From Anaerolineaceae bacterium (lineage in GTDB: Bacteria; Chloroflexota; Anaerolineae; Anaerolineales; Anaerolineaceae), in NCBI GenBank assembly GCA_029265815.1, contig JAJUGU010000013.1, positions 1 to 33,588 of the forward strand: a DNA stretch of 33,588 bases. The letters run 5' to 3'. Positions within the stretch are counted from its first letter, which is position 1. Each line of letters begins with the position of its first letter. Below the pieces are notes generated by a model. The model was given only the letters and a program-made list of their open reading frames with translations. It searched no databases and had not been told where the DNA came from. Positions 1 through 8,462 of this stretch are shown here, in pieces. The translations under genes were made by a program, and so were the position numbers.

Positions 1-172
1 GACGGGAGCGATCAAGCTGCCGGAAGGTGTTGAGATGGTTATGCCGGGTGACGATGTGGCCATGGAATGCGACCTGATCATTCCGGTGGCGTTGGAGCAG
101 GGCTCAAAGTTTGCTATTCGTGAAGGTGGTCTGACGGTCGGTGCCGGTGTGATCACAAAAATCATTGCATAG
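1..172 (+). CDS. tuf: Elongation factor Tu, C-terminal fragment (5' end outside window)
   Basis: Reading from base 2 gives the last 56 residues of EF-Tu domain III, ending in [17 protein letters not shown] and a TAG stop. EF-Tu is the GTPase that brings aminoacyl-tRNA to the ribosome. The family signature here is normally REGGRTVGAG; the Arg is Leu in this copy, an oddity seen directly. The gene is cut by the window edge, so start and GTPase domain are not visible. rpsJ begins 10 bases after the stop, the usual join between the str operon (tuf) and the S10 operon, so the two are probably co-transcribed. Confidence 0.95.
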   Translation, partial: TGAIKLPEGVEMVMPGDDVAMECDLIIPVALEQGSKFAIREGGLTVGAGVITKIIA

Positions 173-182
173 GTAGAAGAAG

Positions 183-491
183 ATGGCAAAACAAAAAATT
201 CGAATTCGCTTGAAAGCTTTTGATCATCGGGTACTCGACCAATCTGCAAAACGGATTGTCGAGACCGCGGAACGCAGTGGTGCTCAGGTTGTAGGACCTG
301 TTCCATTGCCCACACGTGTTGAGCGTTTTACAGTTCGCCGCTCATCATTTATTGACAAGGATTCTCACGAACATTTCGAGATCCGTACTCACAACCGATT
401 GATTGATGTTCTTGACCCTGATTCCAAAACTATCGACATGCTCATGCGGTTAAACATGCCTGCAGGTGTCGATATTGAGATCAAGATCTAA
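183..491 (+). CDS. rpsJ: 30S ribosomal protein S10
   Basis: The 102-residue product is the normal length for S10 and shows the family pattern from the [14 protein letters not shown] start through [12 protein letters not shown] near the end. S10 sits in the 30S head and in many bacteria also acts with NusB in antitermination. The start ATG at 183 is preceded by a purine-rich GGTAGAAGA. It follows tuf closely but is separated from rplC by 263 bases holding a promoter and structured leader. S10 is therefore probably expressed with tuf, while the rest of the operon has extra transcription. Confidence 0.98.
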   Translation: MAKQKIRIRLKAFDHRVLDQSAKRIVETAERSGAQVVGPVPLPTRVERFTVRRSSFIDKDSHEHFEIRTHNRLIDVLDPDSKTIDMLMRLNMPAGVDIEIKI

Positions 492-552
492 AATAGCGTA
501 CCGCGAATTCGATTCTTTAAACGGTAGATCACCTTAAAAATTTATCAAACCC

Positions 553-581
553 CTGACATATATCGCAAAATGCGGTATAAT
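553..581 (+). promoter_or_regulatory. Sigma70-type promoter ahead of rplC
   Basis: A -35 box CTGACA (553-558, five of six consensus bases) and a perfect -10 box TATAAT (576-581) are separated by exactly 17 bases. Transcription would begin near 588. It lies in the rpsJ-rplC gap and would drive the long ribosomal string from rplC onward. This is the best-matching promoter in the window. Confidence 0.85.
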
Positions 582-587
582 GTCTAG

Positions 588-754
588 GTTTTGGGCGAAA
601 GCCCGAAAATTGGCAATTCAAGAGCGGTTTTGTGGGCGCACCAGACAAATACTCACCAGTGCCGCAGCAAGCTGCTGACTGAATTGTACAGGGATGATGC
701 AGCCAAGCCCAGGCTGACAGTCTCTATAAAATATTATGAAGGAGAACAACTGAG
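588..754 (+). promoter_or_regulatory. Structured 5' leader of rplC, candidate autoregulatory RNA
   Basis: The stretch from the predicted transcription start to the rplC ATG can form at least three hairpins. At the 5' end, TTTT-GGGC (589-596) pairs with GCCC-(G)-AAAA (601-609) around a GAAA tetraloop. CAGT (657-660) plus GCAGC (664-668) pair with GCTGC (671-675) and ACTG (678-681). CAGCC (700-704) pairs with GGCTG (712-716). The SD AAGGAG is at 739-744. No open reading frame of note is present. Ribosomal operons often carry leaders bound by one of their own products (L4 in E. coli S10), but I cannot match this one to a named family, so its role is inferred. Confidence 0.55.
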
Positions 755-1384
755 ATGTTTAAAGGGCTGATCGGAAAGAAAATCGGCATGACCCAGATTT
801 TCGATGAAAATGGCGCGGCTCACCCAGTCACGCTTATCGAAGCTGGGCCATGCTTCGTTACCCAGATCAGGAATGCTGAAAAAGAAGGTTATTCGGCTGT
901 TCAGTTGGGTTACGAAGAGGTCAAACCAAAACGGTTGACTGGTGGTGAATTAGGCCATCTCAAACGCAACAATTTACCTCCTCTTAAGTATTTGCGCGAA
1001 TTTCGTGCTAAAGAGATCCAGGTAGCTGAAGGCGACAAGATCGATGTCAGCCTGTTTGCGGTTGGAGAGAAAGTGGATGTCTCTGGCCTAAGCAAAGGTA
1101 AAGGTTTTGCGGGTGGTGTGAAGCGTTATCATTTCCGGGGTGGACCAAAAACGCACGGTCAATCTGACCGGTTGCGCGCTCCCGGCTCGCGTTCATCAAC
1201 CACTACACCTGGTCGTGTATTCAAAGGTTCTCGCGGACCTGGTCATATGGGCAATGACGCTGTTACCGCACAGAACCTAAAAGTTGTCTTGGTAGACGCC
1301 GAAAGAAACGTTATCGGTGTTAACGGCTCCGTACCTGGTGCGCGCGGCGGCCTAGTTATTATTAAAGAGTCCCGGAAAGCTTAA
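755..1384 (+). CDS. rplC: 50S ribosomal protein L3
   Basis: The 209-residue product starts MFKGLIGKKIGMTQIF, the L3 hallmark, and carries the loop GGPKTHGQSDRLRAPGS at about residues 129-145. Gln136 corresponds to the residue methylated by PrmB in E. coli. L3 binds 23S rRNA domain VI and its loop reaches toward the peptidyl transferase centre. An AAGGAG SD (739-744) supports the ATG at 755. It is the first gene after the promoter and leader in the rpsJ-rplC gap and is followed 42 bases later by rplD. Confidence 0.98.
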   Translation: MFKGLIGKKIGMTQIFDENGAAHPVTLIEAGPCFVTQIRNAEKEGYSAVQLGYEEVKPKRLTGGELGHLKRNNLPPLKYLREFRAKEIQVAEGDKIDVSLFAVGEKVDVSGLSKGKGFAGGVKRYHFRGGPKTHGQSDRLRAPGSRSSTTTPGRVFKGSRGPGHMGNDAVTAQNLKVVLVDAERNVIGVNGSVPGARGGLVIIKESRKA

Positions 1385-1426
1385 TCCGGTGATTCCTGGA
1401 ACCGTTTACCTGGACTAAGGGAGCTT

Positions 1427-2059
1427 ATGACAATGGAAGTTGAAGTCTTAAACATGGAAGGCAAAAAGGTCAGCACGGTAGAATTACCTGCGGCGATCTT
1501 TGAAGCCCCTATTAATATTGATTTGATGCATCAGGCATTTGTGCAGCAAATGGCCAATGCCCGCCTGGGAACCCATGAGACCAAAGTCAAGAGCGATGTA
1601 GCTGGCGGTGGTCGAAAACCGTGGCGCCAAAAGGGAACCGGCCGTGCCCGTCAGGGTTCCACGCGTTCTGCGCAGTGGAAGGGTGGAGGAAAGATTCATA
1701 CACCTCACATGCGGTCATATATTCAGTCTATGCCGAAGAAAATGCGTCAGGCAGCTCTACGTTCCGCGCTTTCTGTGAAAGCGGCTGAGTCAATGATCGT
1801 AGTCGTTGATGAACTCAAAGTCAGCGAGCCTAAGACACGTTTGATGGCTGGAGCTTTGAATACTCTGGTTGGTGAGGCAAGCGCCTTAGTATTAATTCCT
1901 TCGACTGAAGAATATGAAGGTGTGATCCGCTCGACCAACAATATTCCCGACGCTAAAGTCTTGAACGCGAATTACATCAATATTCGCGACCTCATGGTCT
2001 TCGATAAGCTAGTTCTGCCCATGGCAGCGCTTGATCTCATCAAGGCTAACCTGGGATAG
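1427..2059 (+). CDS. rplD: 50S ribosomal protein L4
   Basis: The 210-residue product has the L4 pattern: [19 protein letters not shown] near residue 35, then the Gly/Arg-rich exit-tunnel loop [19 protein letters not shown] (about residues 60-78). L4 lines the peptide exit tunnel; in E. coli it also represses the S10 operon, which makes it the first candidate ligand for the leader upstream of rplC. The start is ambiguous: ATG 1427 lies only 3 bases after AAGGGAG (1417-1423), while in-frame ATG 1433 has 9 bases of spacing and gives the more usual [11 protein letters not shown] start. Confidence 0.97.
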   Translation: MTMEVEVLNMEGKKVSTVELPAAIFEAPINIDLMHQAFVQQMANARLGTHETKVKSDVAGGGRKPWRQKGTGRARQGSTRSAQWKGGGKIHTPHMRSYIQSMPKKMRQAALRSALSVKAAESMIVVVDELKVSEPKTRLMAGALNTLVGEASALVLIPSTEEYEGVIRSTNNIPDAKVLNANYINIRDLMVFDKLVLPMAALDLIKANLG

Positions 2060-2072
2060 GTAGGAGAATACG

Positions 2073-2375
2073 ATGAGCACAATATATGATGTACTCCGCC
2101 GCCCGATCGTGACTGAAAAATCAAATTATATGGTCACCAAACTTCATCAGTATGTTTTCGAAGTTGCCATGGATGCCAATCGGACTCTGGTGAAAGACGC
2201 GGTCGAGAAATTATTTGACGTTACTGTTGTACGGGTGAATATCATCAATGCACCGGCAAAACGCTCTCGCAGGGCTCGCAGCCGTCGGTTGATGATCAGC
2301 AACCCTGCTTATAAGAAGGCAGTGGTTACCCTCACCCCTGAAGATCGAATCCCTATTTTTGAAGGGGTAGAGTAA
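2073..2375 (+). CDS. rplW: 50S ribosomal protein L23
   Basis: The 100-residue product shows the L23 pattern: [12 protein letters not shown] at the start, [22 protein letters not shown], and a basic loop RSRRARSRR around residues 65-73. L23 sits at the tunnel exit and is the docking site for trigger factor and SRP. A TAGGAG-type SD lies about 8 bases before the ATG. Its stop overlaps the rplB start by one base, indicating translational coupling. Confidence 0.97.
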   Translation: MSTIYDVLRRPIVTEKSNYMVTKLHQYVFEVAMDANRTLVKDAVEKLFDVTVVRVNIINAPAKRSRRARSRRLMISNPAYKKAVVTLTPEDRIPIFEGVE

Positions 2376-3211
2376 TGGCTATCAAGATTTATAAACCAAC
2401 AACTCCAAGCCGCCGTGGGATGACCGGTTATGGCTTTGAAGAAATCACCAAGGATACCCCTGAGCGATCGTTGATTGTTTTACGCAAGGCGCATTCTGGC
2501 CGCAATAATTATGGCCGTGTCACTGTTCGCCATCAGGGTGGCGGCAACCGCCAGTTCATCCGTGTGATCGATTTCAAACGCGATAAGCTGAATATTCCTG
2601 CTCGCGTTTCAGCGATCGAATATGATCCTAACCGCACTGCTCGACTGGCTTTGCTCGTTTATGCAGACGGTGAAAAAAGATACATTATTGCACCTATCGG
2701 TTTGAAAGTGGATGATACAGTGGTTGCTGGTCCTGCAGCAGAAATTCGACCAGGAAACAGTCTTCCTATATCCAATATTCCGGTTGGTACGCTGGTACAT
2801 AACATTGAGTTGAAAGAAGGCAAAGGCGGCCAACTGGTGCGTTCAGCCGGAACAAGCGCTCAATTGATTGCCAAAGAAGGTGACTTCGCTCAGATTCGTA
2901 TGCCTTCTGGTGAAGTCCGTCTTGTCCGACAGAAATGCTATGCAACCATCGGACAGGTGGGCAATTCAGATCACAGCAACATCAAACTTGGTAAAGCCGG
3001 CCGTAAACGCCACATGGGAATCAGACCCACCGTTCGTGGAACTGCGATGAGTCCCCGCGACCATCCGCATGGTGGTGGTGAAGGTCGCCAGCCTGCTGGT
3101 ATGCCCGGGCCAAAGAGTCCGTGGGGCAAACCCACCCGCGGGTATCGAACTCGCCGGAATAAGAAGACTGACCAGTACATTGTTCGCCGCCGGAATGCCG
3201 GCAATCGGTAA
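2375..3211 (+). CDS. rplB: 50S ribosomal protein L2
   Basis: The 278-residue product is normal length for L2. It carries the conserved [20 protein letters not shown] near residues 52-71 and the C-terminal [14 protein letters not shown] at about residues 225-238. His230 corresponds to the conserved His near the peptidyl transferase centre (E. coli His229). L2 helps subunit association and tRNA binding. The ATG overlaps the rplW stop by one base, and the SD AAGGGG lies inside the end of rplW. Confidence 0.98.
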   Translation: MAIKIYKPTTPSRRGMTGYGFEEITKDTPERSLIVLRKAHSGRNNYGRVTVRHQGGGNRQFIRVIDFKRDKLNIPARVSAIEYDPNRTARLALLVYADGEKRYIIAPIGLKVDDTVVAGPAAEIRPGNSLPISNIPVGTLVHNIELKEGKGGQLVRSAGTSAQLIAKEGDFAQIRMPSGEVRLVRQKCYATIGQVGNSDHSNIKLGKAGRKRHMGIRPTVRGTAMSPRDHPHGGGEGRQPAGMPGPKSPWGKPTRGYRTRRNKKTDQYIVRRRNAGNR

Positions 3212-3251
3212 GACGAGCGATAGATCTTAACCGAGAAGAAGGGACGAAAAT

Positions 3252-3530
3252 ATGTCTAGATCGCTTAAAAAAGGGCCGTTTGTTGACCCGAAACTACTAA
3301 AGAAAATTGAAGCAATGAATAGCCGCAGCGAAAAGAAAGTTGTTCGCACCTGGAGTCGGGCAAGTACAATCTTCCCCCAGATGGTGGGTCATACCATTGC
3401 TGTGCATGACGGTCGCCGCCATGTACCCATCTACATTACCGAGAACATGGTTGGGCACCGCCTGGGTGAGTTTGCACCCACCCGCCACTTCCGCGGCCAC
3501 ATGTCAGAAAAATCAACGGGAGCGAAATAA
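3252..3530 (+). CDS. rpsS: 30S ribosomal protein S19
   Basis: The 92-residue product starts [18 protein letters not shown] and contains [20 protein letters not shown] and [10 protein letters not shown], all diagnostic of S19. S19 forms a head complex with S13 that touches the A-site tRNA and bridges to the 50S. The ATG at 3252 follows a purine-rich AAGAAGGGA. rplV starts two bases after its stop. Confidence 0.98.
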   Translation: MSRSLKKGPFVDPKLLKKIEAMNSRSEKKVVRTWSRASTIFPQMVGHTIAVHDGRRHVPIYITENMVGHRLGEFAPTRHFRGHMSEKSTGAK

Positions 3531-3532
3531 CC

Positions 3533-3874
3533 ATGGCAACCGAAATTCGTGCTGAATTAAAGAATTGCGGAGTGTCTGCTCAGAAGACCCGCCTGGTTGT
3601 TGACCTTGTGCGCGGCAAGCCGGCAGTGGAAGCATTGACAACTTTGAAATTTACCAATAAAGTTGCTGCCCGTCATGTAGGAAAACTACTTGCGTCAGCA
3701 GTTGCCAATGCTGAAGAAAACTTTGGCATCAGCCGTGATGATCTTGTGGTTTATAAGATCACTGCCGATGAAGCCCCGACCCGCAAATGGCGCCGTTTTG
3801 GTGCCCGCGGCCGCTTCAAACCGTTGTTAAGGCGTTTCTCTCACATCACGGTTGTGCTGCGCGAGAAAGGATAA
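3533..3874 (+). CDS. rplV: 50S ribosomal protein L22
   Basis: The 113-residue product has the L22 core, with SAQKTRLVVDLVRGKPAVEA at about residues 15-34 and the extended beta-hairpin region APTRKWRRFGARGRFKPLLRR near 82-102. That hairpin lines the peptide exit tunnel, and changes in it are known to give macrolide resistance in other species. The start lies two bases after rpsS. Downstream is a 59-base gap with a strong hairpin before rpsC. Confidence 0.97.
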   Translation: MATEIRAELKNCGVSAQKTRLVVDLVRGKPAVEALTTLKFTNKVAARHVGKLLASAVANAEENFGISRDDLVVYKITADEAPTRKWRRFGARGRFKPLLRRFSHITVVLREKG

Positions 3875-3881
3875 ATTCAAG

Positions 3882-3909
3882 CAGGGCAGCAGGATAAATC
3901 TGCGCCCGC
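3882..3909 (+). promoter_or_regulatory. Intergenic hairpin between rplV and rpsC
   Basis: GGGC (3884-3887), bulged A, GCAG (3889-3892), a 7-base loop GATAAAT, then CTGC (3900-3903) and GCCC (3904-3907) form an 8-bp stem. Allowing one more bulged A on the 5' side, it extends by a GC pair of bases. There is no U-run after it, so it is not a standard terminator. It ends 14 bases before the SD of rpsC (AGGAGA, 3924-3929). It could be an RNA processing or translational control site; no function can be assigned. Confidence 0.5.
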
Positions 3910-3933
3910 ATGAAAAGGACACCAGGAGAAATT

Positions 3934-4611
3934 ATGGGTCGAAAAGTACATCCAATTGGTTTTCGTCTTGGAATCAATCAGCCTTGGGAAGGTCGCTGGT
4001 TCGCTGAGGGATCAGATTACCGTACACAGCTGCATCAAGATATTGTCATCCGCCGTATGATCCAGAACGAAGGAGACAAAGCTGGCATCTCAATGGTTGA
4101 AATCGAGCGTTTCCCGGGCAAAGTTAAGGTTGTGGTACATACTGCAAAACCAGGAATTTTGATCGGACGCAAGGGTGATTCTGTCAAGAAGATCCGCACT
4201 GAACTAGAAGCATTAACCGGTAAGAAAATTGATCTTGAGATCAAAGAGATCAAGGCTCCAGATTGCGATGCATACCTGGTTGCCAAAAATATTGCCGGGC
4301 AGATCGAACGCCGTGTAAGTTATCGCCGTGCGATGAAACGAGCACTACAACAGGCTATGCGTCAGGGAGCGGAAGGAATTAAGGTTTCTGTTTCAGGTCG
4401 TTTGAGCGGTGCTGAAATGGCTCGTATTGTCTGGCTGCGAGAAGGACGCGTTCCTCTGCAGACTCTGCGCGCAAATATCGATTTTGCCCGTGCAGAAGCC
4501 CTAACCACCTACGGTCGCATCGGCGTTAAGGTCTGGGTTTATAAAGGTGAAGTCATCTCCGGAATGGAAGAGAAAGTTGAATCCACCGAAGGTGTATACG
4601 TTAGTGAATAG
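3934..4611 (+). CDS. rpsC: 30S ribosomal protein S3
   Basis: The 225-residue product begins [18 protein letters not shown], typical of S3. The KH type 2 domain carries [19 protein letters not shown] at about residues 74-92, and the C-terminal domain ends with [14 protein letters not shown]-type sequence and [15 protein letters not shown]3 lines the mRNA entry channel and has helicase activity there. I chose ATG 3934 because AGGAGA (3924-3929) sits 4 bases ahead and the family starts with MG(R/Q)K. An in-frame ATG at 3910 would add eight residues but lacks an SD and abuts the hairpin. Confidence 0.97.
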   Translation: MGRKVHPIGFRLGINQPWEGRWFAEGSDYRTQLHQDIVIRRMIQNEGDKAGISMVEIERFPGKVKVVVHTAKPGILIGRKGDSVKKIRTELEALTGKKIDLEIKEIKAPDCDAYLVAKNIAGQIERRVSYRRAMKRALQQAMRQGAEGIKVSVSGRLSGAEMARIVWLREGRVPLQTLRANIDFARAEALTTYGRIGVKVWVYKGEVISGMEEKVESTEGVYVSE

Positions 4612-4658
4612 ACTCTACACCGGGTGCGAATCCGGGTAATTTGAAAGAGGTAGCAGCT

Positions 4659-5087
4659 ATGTTGATGCCAAAACGTGTTAAATGGCGTAAAACGATGCGC
4701 GGGCGCATGACCGGCAAAGCTTTGCGCGGTGCAGAAATGACATCCGGCGAATATGCCCTTCAGGCACTTGAGCCGGGGTGGGTAACCGCCCGTCAGATTG
4801 AAGCCGCCCGGCGTGCCATCGTGCATCGGATGAAACGCGCTGGAAAAGTATGGATCAGGATCTTCCCTGATAAGCCGTATACCCACCGTCCTCCAGAAAC
4901 CCGTATGGGTAAAGGCAAGGGCAATGTGGAATACTACGTGGCTGTGGTTAAACCGGGAAGGATCATGTTCGAAGTCAGTGGTTTGGCGCATGAAGAGGCT
5001 ATTGAAGCTTTGAATCAGGCTTCTTATAAGTTCTCAATCAAAACCAAAGTTATTGCACGCAACCAGGGTGCGGGAGAGAGCGCATGA
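4659..5087 (+). CDS. rplP: 50S ribosomal protein L16
   Basis: The 142-residue product starts [19 protein letters not shown], the L16 signature, and contains [20 protein letters not shown] and [17 protein letters not shown] in mid-protein. L16 helps place A-site tRNA in the 50S. I chose ATG 4659, which has GAAAGAGG (4643-4650) 8 bases upstream; an in-frame TTG at 4641 would add six residues not found in the family. Its stop overlaps the rpmC start by four bases (ATGA). Confidence 0.97.
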   Translation: MLMPKRVKWRKTMRGRMTGKALRGAEMTSGEYALQALEPGWVTARQIEAARRAIVHRMKRAGKVWIRIFPDKPYTHRPPETRMGKGKGNVEYYVAVVKPGRIMFEVSGLAHEEAIEALNQASYKFSIKTKVIARNQGAGESA

Positions 5088-5296
5088 AAACTTCAGAAAT
5101 TCGCTTAATGTCCACTGAGGAAATCAAAACCAAACTTTCAGATGCTCGTAATGAGTTGATGAACTTCAGATTTCAGGTGGTTACCGGTCAGTTGACTGAT
5201 ACCAGTCGATTAAAAATCACCCGCCGGCAGATCGCCCTGTATGAAACCATCTTGCGAGAACGAGAGTTAGGAAAGAATTTGGAAGGTGGAAAATGA
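5084..5296 (+). CDS. rpmC: 50S ribosomal protein L29
   Basis: The 70-residue product shows the two-helix L29 pattern: [18 protein letters not shown], then [17 protein letters not shown] and a long helix [18 protein letters not shown]29 lies beside L23 near the tunnel exit. Four-base overlaps with rplP before it and rpsQ after it point to tight translational coupling. Confidence 0.96.
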   Translation: MKTSEIRLMSTEEIKTKLSDARNELMNFRFQVVTGQLTDTSRLKITRRQIALYETILRERELGKNLEGGK

Positions 5297-5571
5297 ATCA
5301 ACGACGGCGTATGACTGGTATTGTAACCAGCAACAAAATGATGAAGACCGTGGTGGTCGAAGTTTCTCGAAGCTATCGCCACCCTCTTTACCGAAAAGTC
5401 GTTCATGCAACGCACAAAGTCAAAGCTCATGATGAGCTGAACTGTGCGATAGGCGACCAGGTTGTCATCGTTGAATGTGCTCCTCTTTCCCGGGAGAAAT
5501 CCTGGATGGTCCAGTCGATTATCAAGAAAGAAGGAAAGACTCTGGACGTTGCAGAGGAGACAGTGGAATGA
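5293..5571 (+). CDS. rpsQ: 30S ribosomal protein S17
   Basis: The 92-residue product has the OB-fold S17 pattern: [40 protein letters not shown] and [20 protein letters not shown]17 is a primary 16S rRNA binding protein of the 30S body. It overlaps rpmC by four bases and rplN by four bases. The C-terminal tail after KSW is about 15 residues and rich in acidic and lysine residues. Confidence 0.97.
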   Translation: MNQRRRMTGIVTSNKMMKTVVVEVSRSYRHPLYRKVVHATHKVKAHDELNCAIGDQVVIVECAPLSREKSWMVQSIIKKEGKTLDVAEETVE

Positions 5572-5939
5572 TACAACATGAGACTCGTTTAAAAGTCGCC
5601 GACAATACCGGCGCTCGTGAACTGCTGGTGATGCATGTCACCGGAGGATCCACACGCAAGTATGGTGCCGTTGGTGATATCGTGGTCGCAACAGTGAAAT
5701 CCGCCGCACCACAAGGTTCGGTCAAAAAGAGCGAAGTTGTGAAAGCGGTAATTGTTCGCGCCGCCAAAGAATGGCGCCGCGAGGATGGTTCCACGATCCG
5801 TTTCGATGACAATGCTGCTGTGATCCTTGATGTGGATGGTCAGAACCCGAAGGGTACTCGCATCTTCGGACCTGTCGCCCGTGAATTGCGCGAAAAAGGG
5901 TTCATGAAGATCGTTTCTCTGGCCCCCGAAGTGTTATAG
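5568..5939 (+). CDS. rplN: 50S ribosomal protein L14
   Basis: The 123-residue product starts [20 protein letters not shown] and includes a [17 protein letters not shown] stretch and the ending [23 protein letters not shown], matching L14 over its full normal length of about 122. L14 forms a bridge to 16S rRNA and is the docking site for the silencing factor RsfS. I chose ATG 5568, which overlaps the rpsQ stop as ATGA. The frame is open further upstream, to 5475, but that part only shadows rpsQ. Confidence 0.98.
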   Translation: MIQHETRLKVADNTGARELLVMHVTGGSTRKYGAVGDIVVATVKSAAPQGSVKKSEVVKAVIVRAAKEWRREDGSTIRFDDNAAVILDVDGQNPKGTRIFGPVARELREKGFMKIVSLAPEVL

Positions 5940-5961
5940 CCGGAGATAAAGGAGCGATTGA

Positions 5962-6294
5962 ATGAAAGTAAAAATTCGCAAAGGTGATCAGGTAGAAATC
6001 ATCAGCGGCCTGATGGAAGATAAAGGCAAACGCGGTGAAGTTATTAGAGTACTGCCGGATGAAGAGCGAGTGGTTGTGCAGGGAATCAATATGCGCACAA
6101 AACACCAACGGCAGGTTCAATCTCAAGGTCGCACAGTCAATCCTGGTATTGTTCGCTTTGAAGCACCGATCAGTATTTCTAACGTCATGCTTGTTTGCAA
6201 GAAATGCAATAAGCCTACACGTGTAAAACTGGTTCGCGAAGCTGATAAAACAAAGCGTCAATGCAAGGAATGTGACTCGCTGATCGACGAATAA
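5962..6294 (+). CDS. rplX: 50S ribosomal protein L24, with zinc-ribbon-like C-terminus
   Basis: The 110-residue product starts with the KOW segment [16 protein letters not shown] and [20 protein letters not shown], then NMRTKHQR. L24 is an assembly initiator of the 50S. The C-terminal region carries two CxxC knuckles, CKKC (Cys79/82) and CKEC (Cys101/104), as in many bacterial L24 proteins, so a zinc ribbon is likely. The SD AAAGGAG lies about 7 bases before ATG 5962. Confidence 0.97.
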   Translation: MKVKIRKGDQVEIISGLMEDKGKRGEVIRVLPDEERVVVQGINMRTKHQRQVQSQGRTVNPGIVRFEAPISISNVMLVCKKCNKPTRVKLVREADKTKRQCKECDSLIDE

Positions 6295-6314
6295 GCCGTT
6301 TGGGAGAGTGTTTG

Positions 6315-6857
6315 ATGAATGTCTTGAAAGAACGTTATACAAATGAAATCTCACCGGCTCTGATGAAGTCCCTCGGACTGAAAAACGTGATGGAAATTCC
6401 ACGTATCAAGAAGGTCGTCATCAATATCGGTATGGGTGAAGCAATGGATAACCCGAAAGCCCTTGATGCCGCCGTTCAAGATTTAAGTGCCATCACTGGT
6501 CAGAAACCAGTCATTACCAAAGCACGCAAAAGCATCGCTAATTTCAAATTGCGCGAAGGCCGTGCGATTGGTACGTCTGTAACCCTGCGGGGCGATAAGA
6601 TGTGGGCTTTTTTGGACCGATTGATGAATATCGTGCTTCCTCGTGTGCGTGACTTTCGCGGTGTATCTGCAGAGTCGTTTGACGGACGCGGGAATTACAC
6701 CCTCGGTCTTCGGGAACAGATCATCTTCCCCGAAATCGAGTATGACAAAGTTGATAAAGTACGTGGCATGGAAATTACCATAGTAACTTCTGCATCAACT
6801 GATGAACAGGCCGCAGCACTGCTGCAAATGCTTGGCATGCCTTTCAGGAAGGACTAG
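6315..6857 (+). CDS. rplE: 50S ribosomal protein L5
   Basis: The 180-residue product matches L5: [12 protein letters not shown] near residue 34, [38 protein letters not shown], and [21 protein letters not shown]5 binds 5S rRNA and contacts P-site tRNA. I chose ATG 6315, giving [16 protein letters not shown] and a GGGAGAG SD about 6 bases upstream; a TTG at 6300 would extend the frame into the SD itself. rpsN starts one base after the stop. Confidence 0.97.
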   Translation: MNVLKERYTNEISPALMKSLGLKNVMEIPRIKKVVINIGMGEAMDNPKALDAAVQDLSAITGQKPVITKARKSIANFKLREGRAIGTSVTLRGDKMWAFLDRLMNIVLPRVRDFRGVSAESFDGRGNYTLGLREQIIFPEIEYDKVDKVRGMEITIVTSASTDEQAAALLQMLGMPFRKD

Positions 6858-6858
6858 T

Positions 6859-7041
6859 ATGGCTAAGAAATGCATGGAATATCGTGAACTAAGGCGGAAA
6901 TATCCCACTCAGGTACGCAACCGCTGCAAGCGCTGCGGTCGCCCGCGTGGTTATTTGCGACGGTTCGGCTTGTGCCGTATTTGTTTTAGGGAACTCGCTC
7001 TCGAAGGTGAAATTCCCGGCGTAACCAAGTCATCCTGGTAA
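6859..7041 (+). CDS. rpsN: 30S ribosomal protein S14, zinc-binding short type
   Basis: The 60-residue product is the short type Z (C+) form of S14. Cys23 and Cys26 (CKRC) and Cys39 and Cys42 (CRIC) form the zinc site, followed by the typical ending [20 protein letters not shown]14 sits in the 30S head. I chose ATG 6859, one base after rplE; the frame stays open to 6802 inside rplE but that part is a shadow. The N-terminal 20 residues are less conserved than the zinc region. Confidence 0.97.
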   Translation: MAKKCMEYRELRRKYPTQVRNRCKRCGRPRGYLRRFGLCRICFRELALEGEIPGVTKSSW

Positions 7042-7062
7042 TGCCAATTCGGAGGAAGAAAC

Positions 7063-7476
7063 ATGAGTGTTAATGATCCAATTGCTGATATGTTGACCCG
7101 TATCCGGAATGGCGTCATGGCCAGCCAATCCGTGGTTGCCATGCCTCACTCAAAGATCAAGGCAGAAATTGCCCGCATTTTGAAAGAGGAAGGATTCATC
7201 GAAGGATATGAAGTGGTTGAAAGCGAGAAACCCGGTATCATGACGCTGCGCGTCAAGATCAAATATGTGGGCGAACGCCGCCAACGCACGCCAGTAATTA
7301 CTGGTCTCGAAAGGATCAGTCGCCCTGGTCGCCGTGTTTACACCCAAAAACAGGACATTCCCTGGGTTTTAGCAGGGATGGGTGTTGCGATCCTGTCCAC
7401 ACCAAAGGGTGTGATGACCGGACAGAGAGCCCGCCAGCTTGGTATTGGCGGTGAAGTCCTCTGCAAGGTCTGGTAA
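7063..7476 (+). CDS. rpsH: 30S ribosomal protein S8
   Basis: The 137-residue product begins SVNDPIADMLTRIRNG and ends with the S8 signature GVAILSTPKGVMTGQRARQLGIGGEVLCKVW-like block split across residues 107-137. S8 binds 16S rRNA helix 21; in E. coli it also represses the spc operon. A GGAGGA SD precedes ATG 7063. It is slightly longer than the common 130-132 residues. Confidence 0.97.
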   Translation: MSVNDPIADMLTRIRNGVMASQSVVAMPHSKIKAEIARILKEEGFIEGYEVVESEKPGIMTLRVKIKYVGERRQRTPVITGLERISRPGRRVYTQKQDIPWVLAGMGVAILSTPKGVMTGQRARQLGIGGEVLCKVW

Positions 7477-7502
7477 CCCATTGGAAAAGGAGGATTGACA
7501 AC

Positions 7503-8051
7503 GTGTCTCGTATAGGTAAATTACCCATAACAATTCCTGCGTCTGTTCAGGTTGAGATTAAAGGCTCCACAGTGACTGTAAAAGGTCCTAAAGGAGAAAT
7601 GAAAAAAGAGTTTTCACCTTTGATCTCGATCGTGAATGAAGACGGCAAAATTGTCGTCACACGCAGTTCAGATGCACCAAATGTGCGCGCATTGCATGGC
7701 ACTACCCGTGCTTTGTTAAACAACATGATTACCGGCGTGTCCACCGGTTTTACCACCGAGTTGGAAGTTGATGGTGTTGGCTATCGTGTTGAACTTGATG
7801 GACCGAAACTGGTTCTGTATGTTGGTTACTCGCATCCGTTCGTCATTGAACCACCAGCTGGAGTATCTTTTGAAATCGATAGTAAAACCCGCCTGGTTAA
7901 GATCAACGGAGCAGACAATGAAGTAATCGGTCAACTTGCAGCAGATATTATCAAGATCCGTCCACCGGAACCATATCTGGGCAAGGGAATCCGATATAAA
8001 GGTCAGGTTATTCGCCGCAAAGCTGGTAAAGCTGGCAAGGCGAAGGCCTAG
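7503..8051 (+). CDS. rplF: 50S ribosomal protein L6
   Basis: The 182-residue product starts MSRIGKLPITIPASVQVEI and ends with the conserved RPPEPYLGKGIRYKGQVIRR followed by a Lys/Ala/Gly tail. L6 lies near the factor-binding site and sarcin-ricin loop. The start codon is GTG at 7503, supported by AAAGGAGG about 8 bases ahead and by the exact family N-terminus. The order rpsH-rplF-rplR is the standard spc order. Confidence 0.97.
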   Translation: MSRIGKLPITIPASVQVEIKGSTVTVKGPKGEMKKEFSPLISIVNEDGKIVVTRSSDAPNVRALHGTTRALLNNMITGVSTGFTTELEVDGVGYRVELDGPKLVLYVGYSHPFVIEPPAGVSFEIDSKTRLVKINGADNEVIGQLAADIIKIRPPEPYLGKGIRYKGQVIRRKAGKAGKAKA

Positions 8052-8066
8052 GATAGGTGAGGGCAT

Positions 8067-8432
8067 ATGGCTAAATATACACGCAGTGAAGCAAGAATTC
8101 ACAGGCATCGCCGTGTTCGTAAGAACATCAGCGGTACCGAATTGCGGCCCCGCCTGAGCGTTTACCGCAGTTTAGCTGAAATTTACGCCCAGGTGATCGA
8201 CGACCAGGCCGGTGTCACACTGGCATCTGCTTCTTCGATCGATCATGAGCTTCGTGAAAAGGTGCAGAATCTGAAGAAATCAGAACAAGCCCGCATGGTG
8301 GGTGAGCTTGTGGCCAAACGCGCAAAAAGCAAGGGTATCACCCAGGTAGTTTTTGATCGCGGTGGTTTCAGGTTCAGTGGTCGTGTTAAAGCGCTTGCCG
8401 ATGCGGCTCGCGAAGCTGGCCTCGAGTTTTAG
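8067..8432 (+). CDS. rplR: 50S ribosomal protein L18
   Basis: The 121-residue product has a basic N-terminus ([17 protein letters not shown]), [20 protein letters not shown], and the ending [20 protein letters not shown], all typical of L18. L18 binds 5S rRNA with L5 and L25. The SD is a GGTGAGGG stretch ahead of ATG 8067. Another frame (7936-8157) overlaps here but has no family match and is a shadow. Confidence 0.97.
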   Translation: MAKYTRSEARIHRHRRVRKNISGTELRPRLSVYRSLAEIYAQVIDDQAGVTLASASSIDHELREKVQNLKKSEQARMVGELVAKRAKSKGITQVVFDRGGFRFSGRVKALADAAREAGLEF

Positions 8433-8462
8433 GCAACCAAGAGAAGATAGAGGGCCTTATTT

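Noticed and set aside
499-526. TACCG / CGGTA hairpin after rpsJ
   Set aside because: Only five pairs with an 18-base loop and no T-run; too weak to call a terminator.
3910-3933. Upstream in-frame ATG for rpsC adding eight residues
   Set aside because: No SD ahead of it, it abuts the hairpin, and the family starts at MGRKVHP.
4539-4991. 150-residue open frame on the minus strand
   Set aside because: It lies wholly antisense to rpsC and rplP, has no recognisable motif or SD, and is explained as a shadow of real genes.
5902-6402. 166-residue open frame on the minus strand
   Set aside because: Antisense to rplN, rplX and rplE, with unusual composition (many His, Phe, Asn) and no SD.
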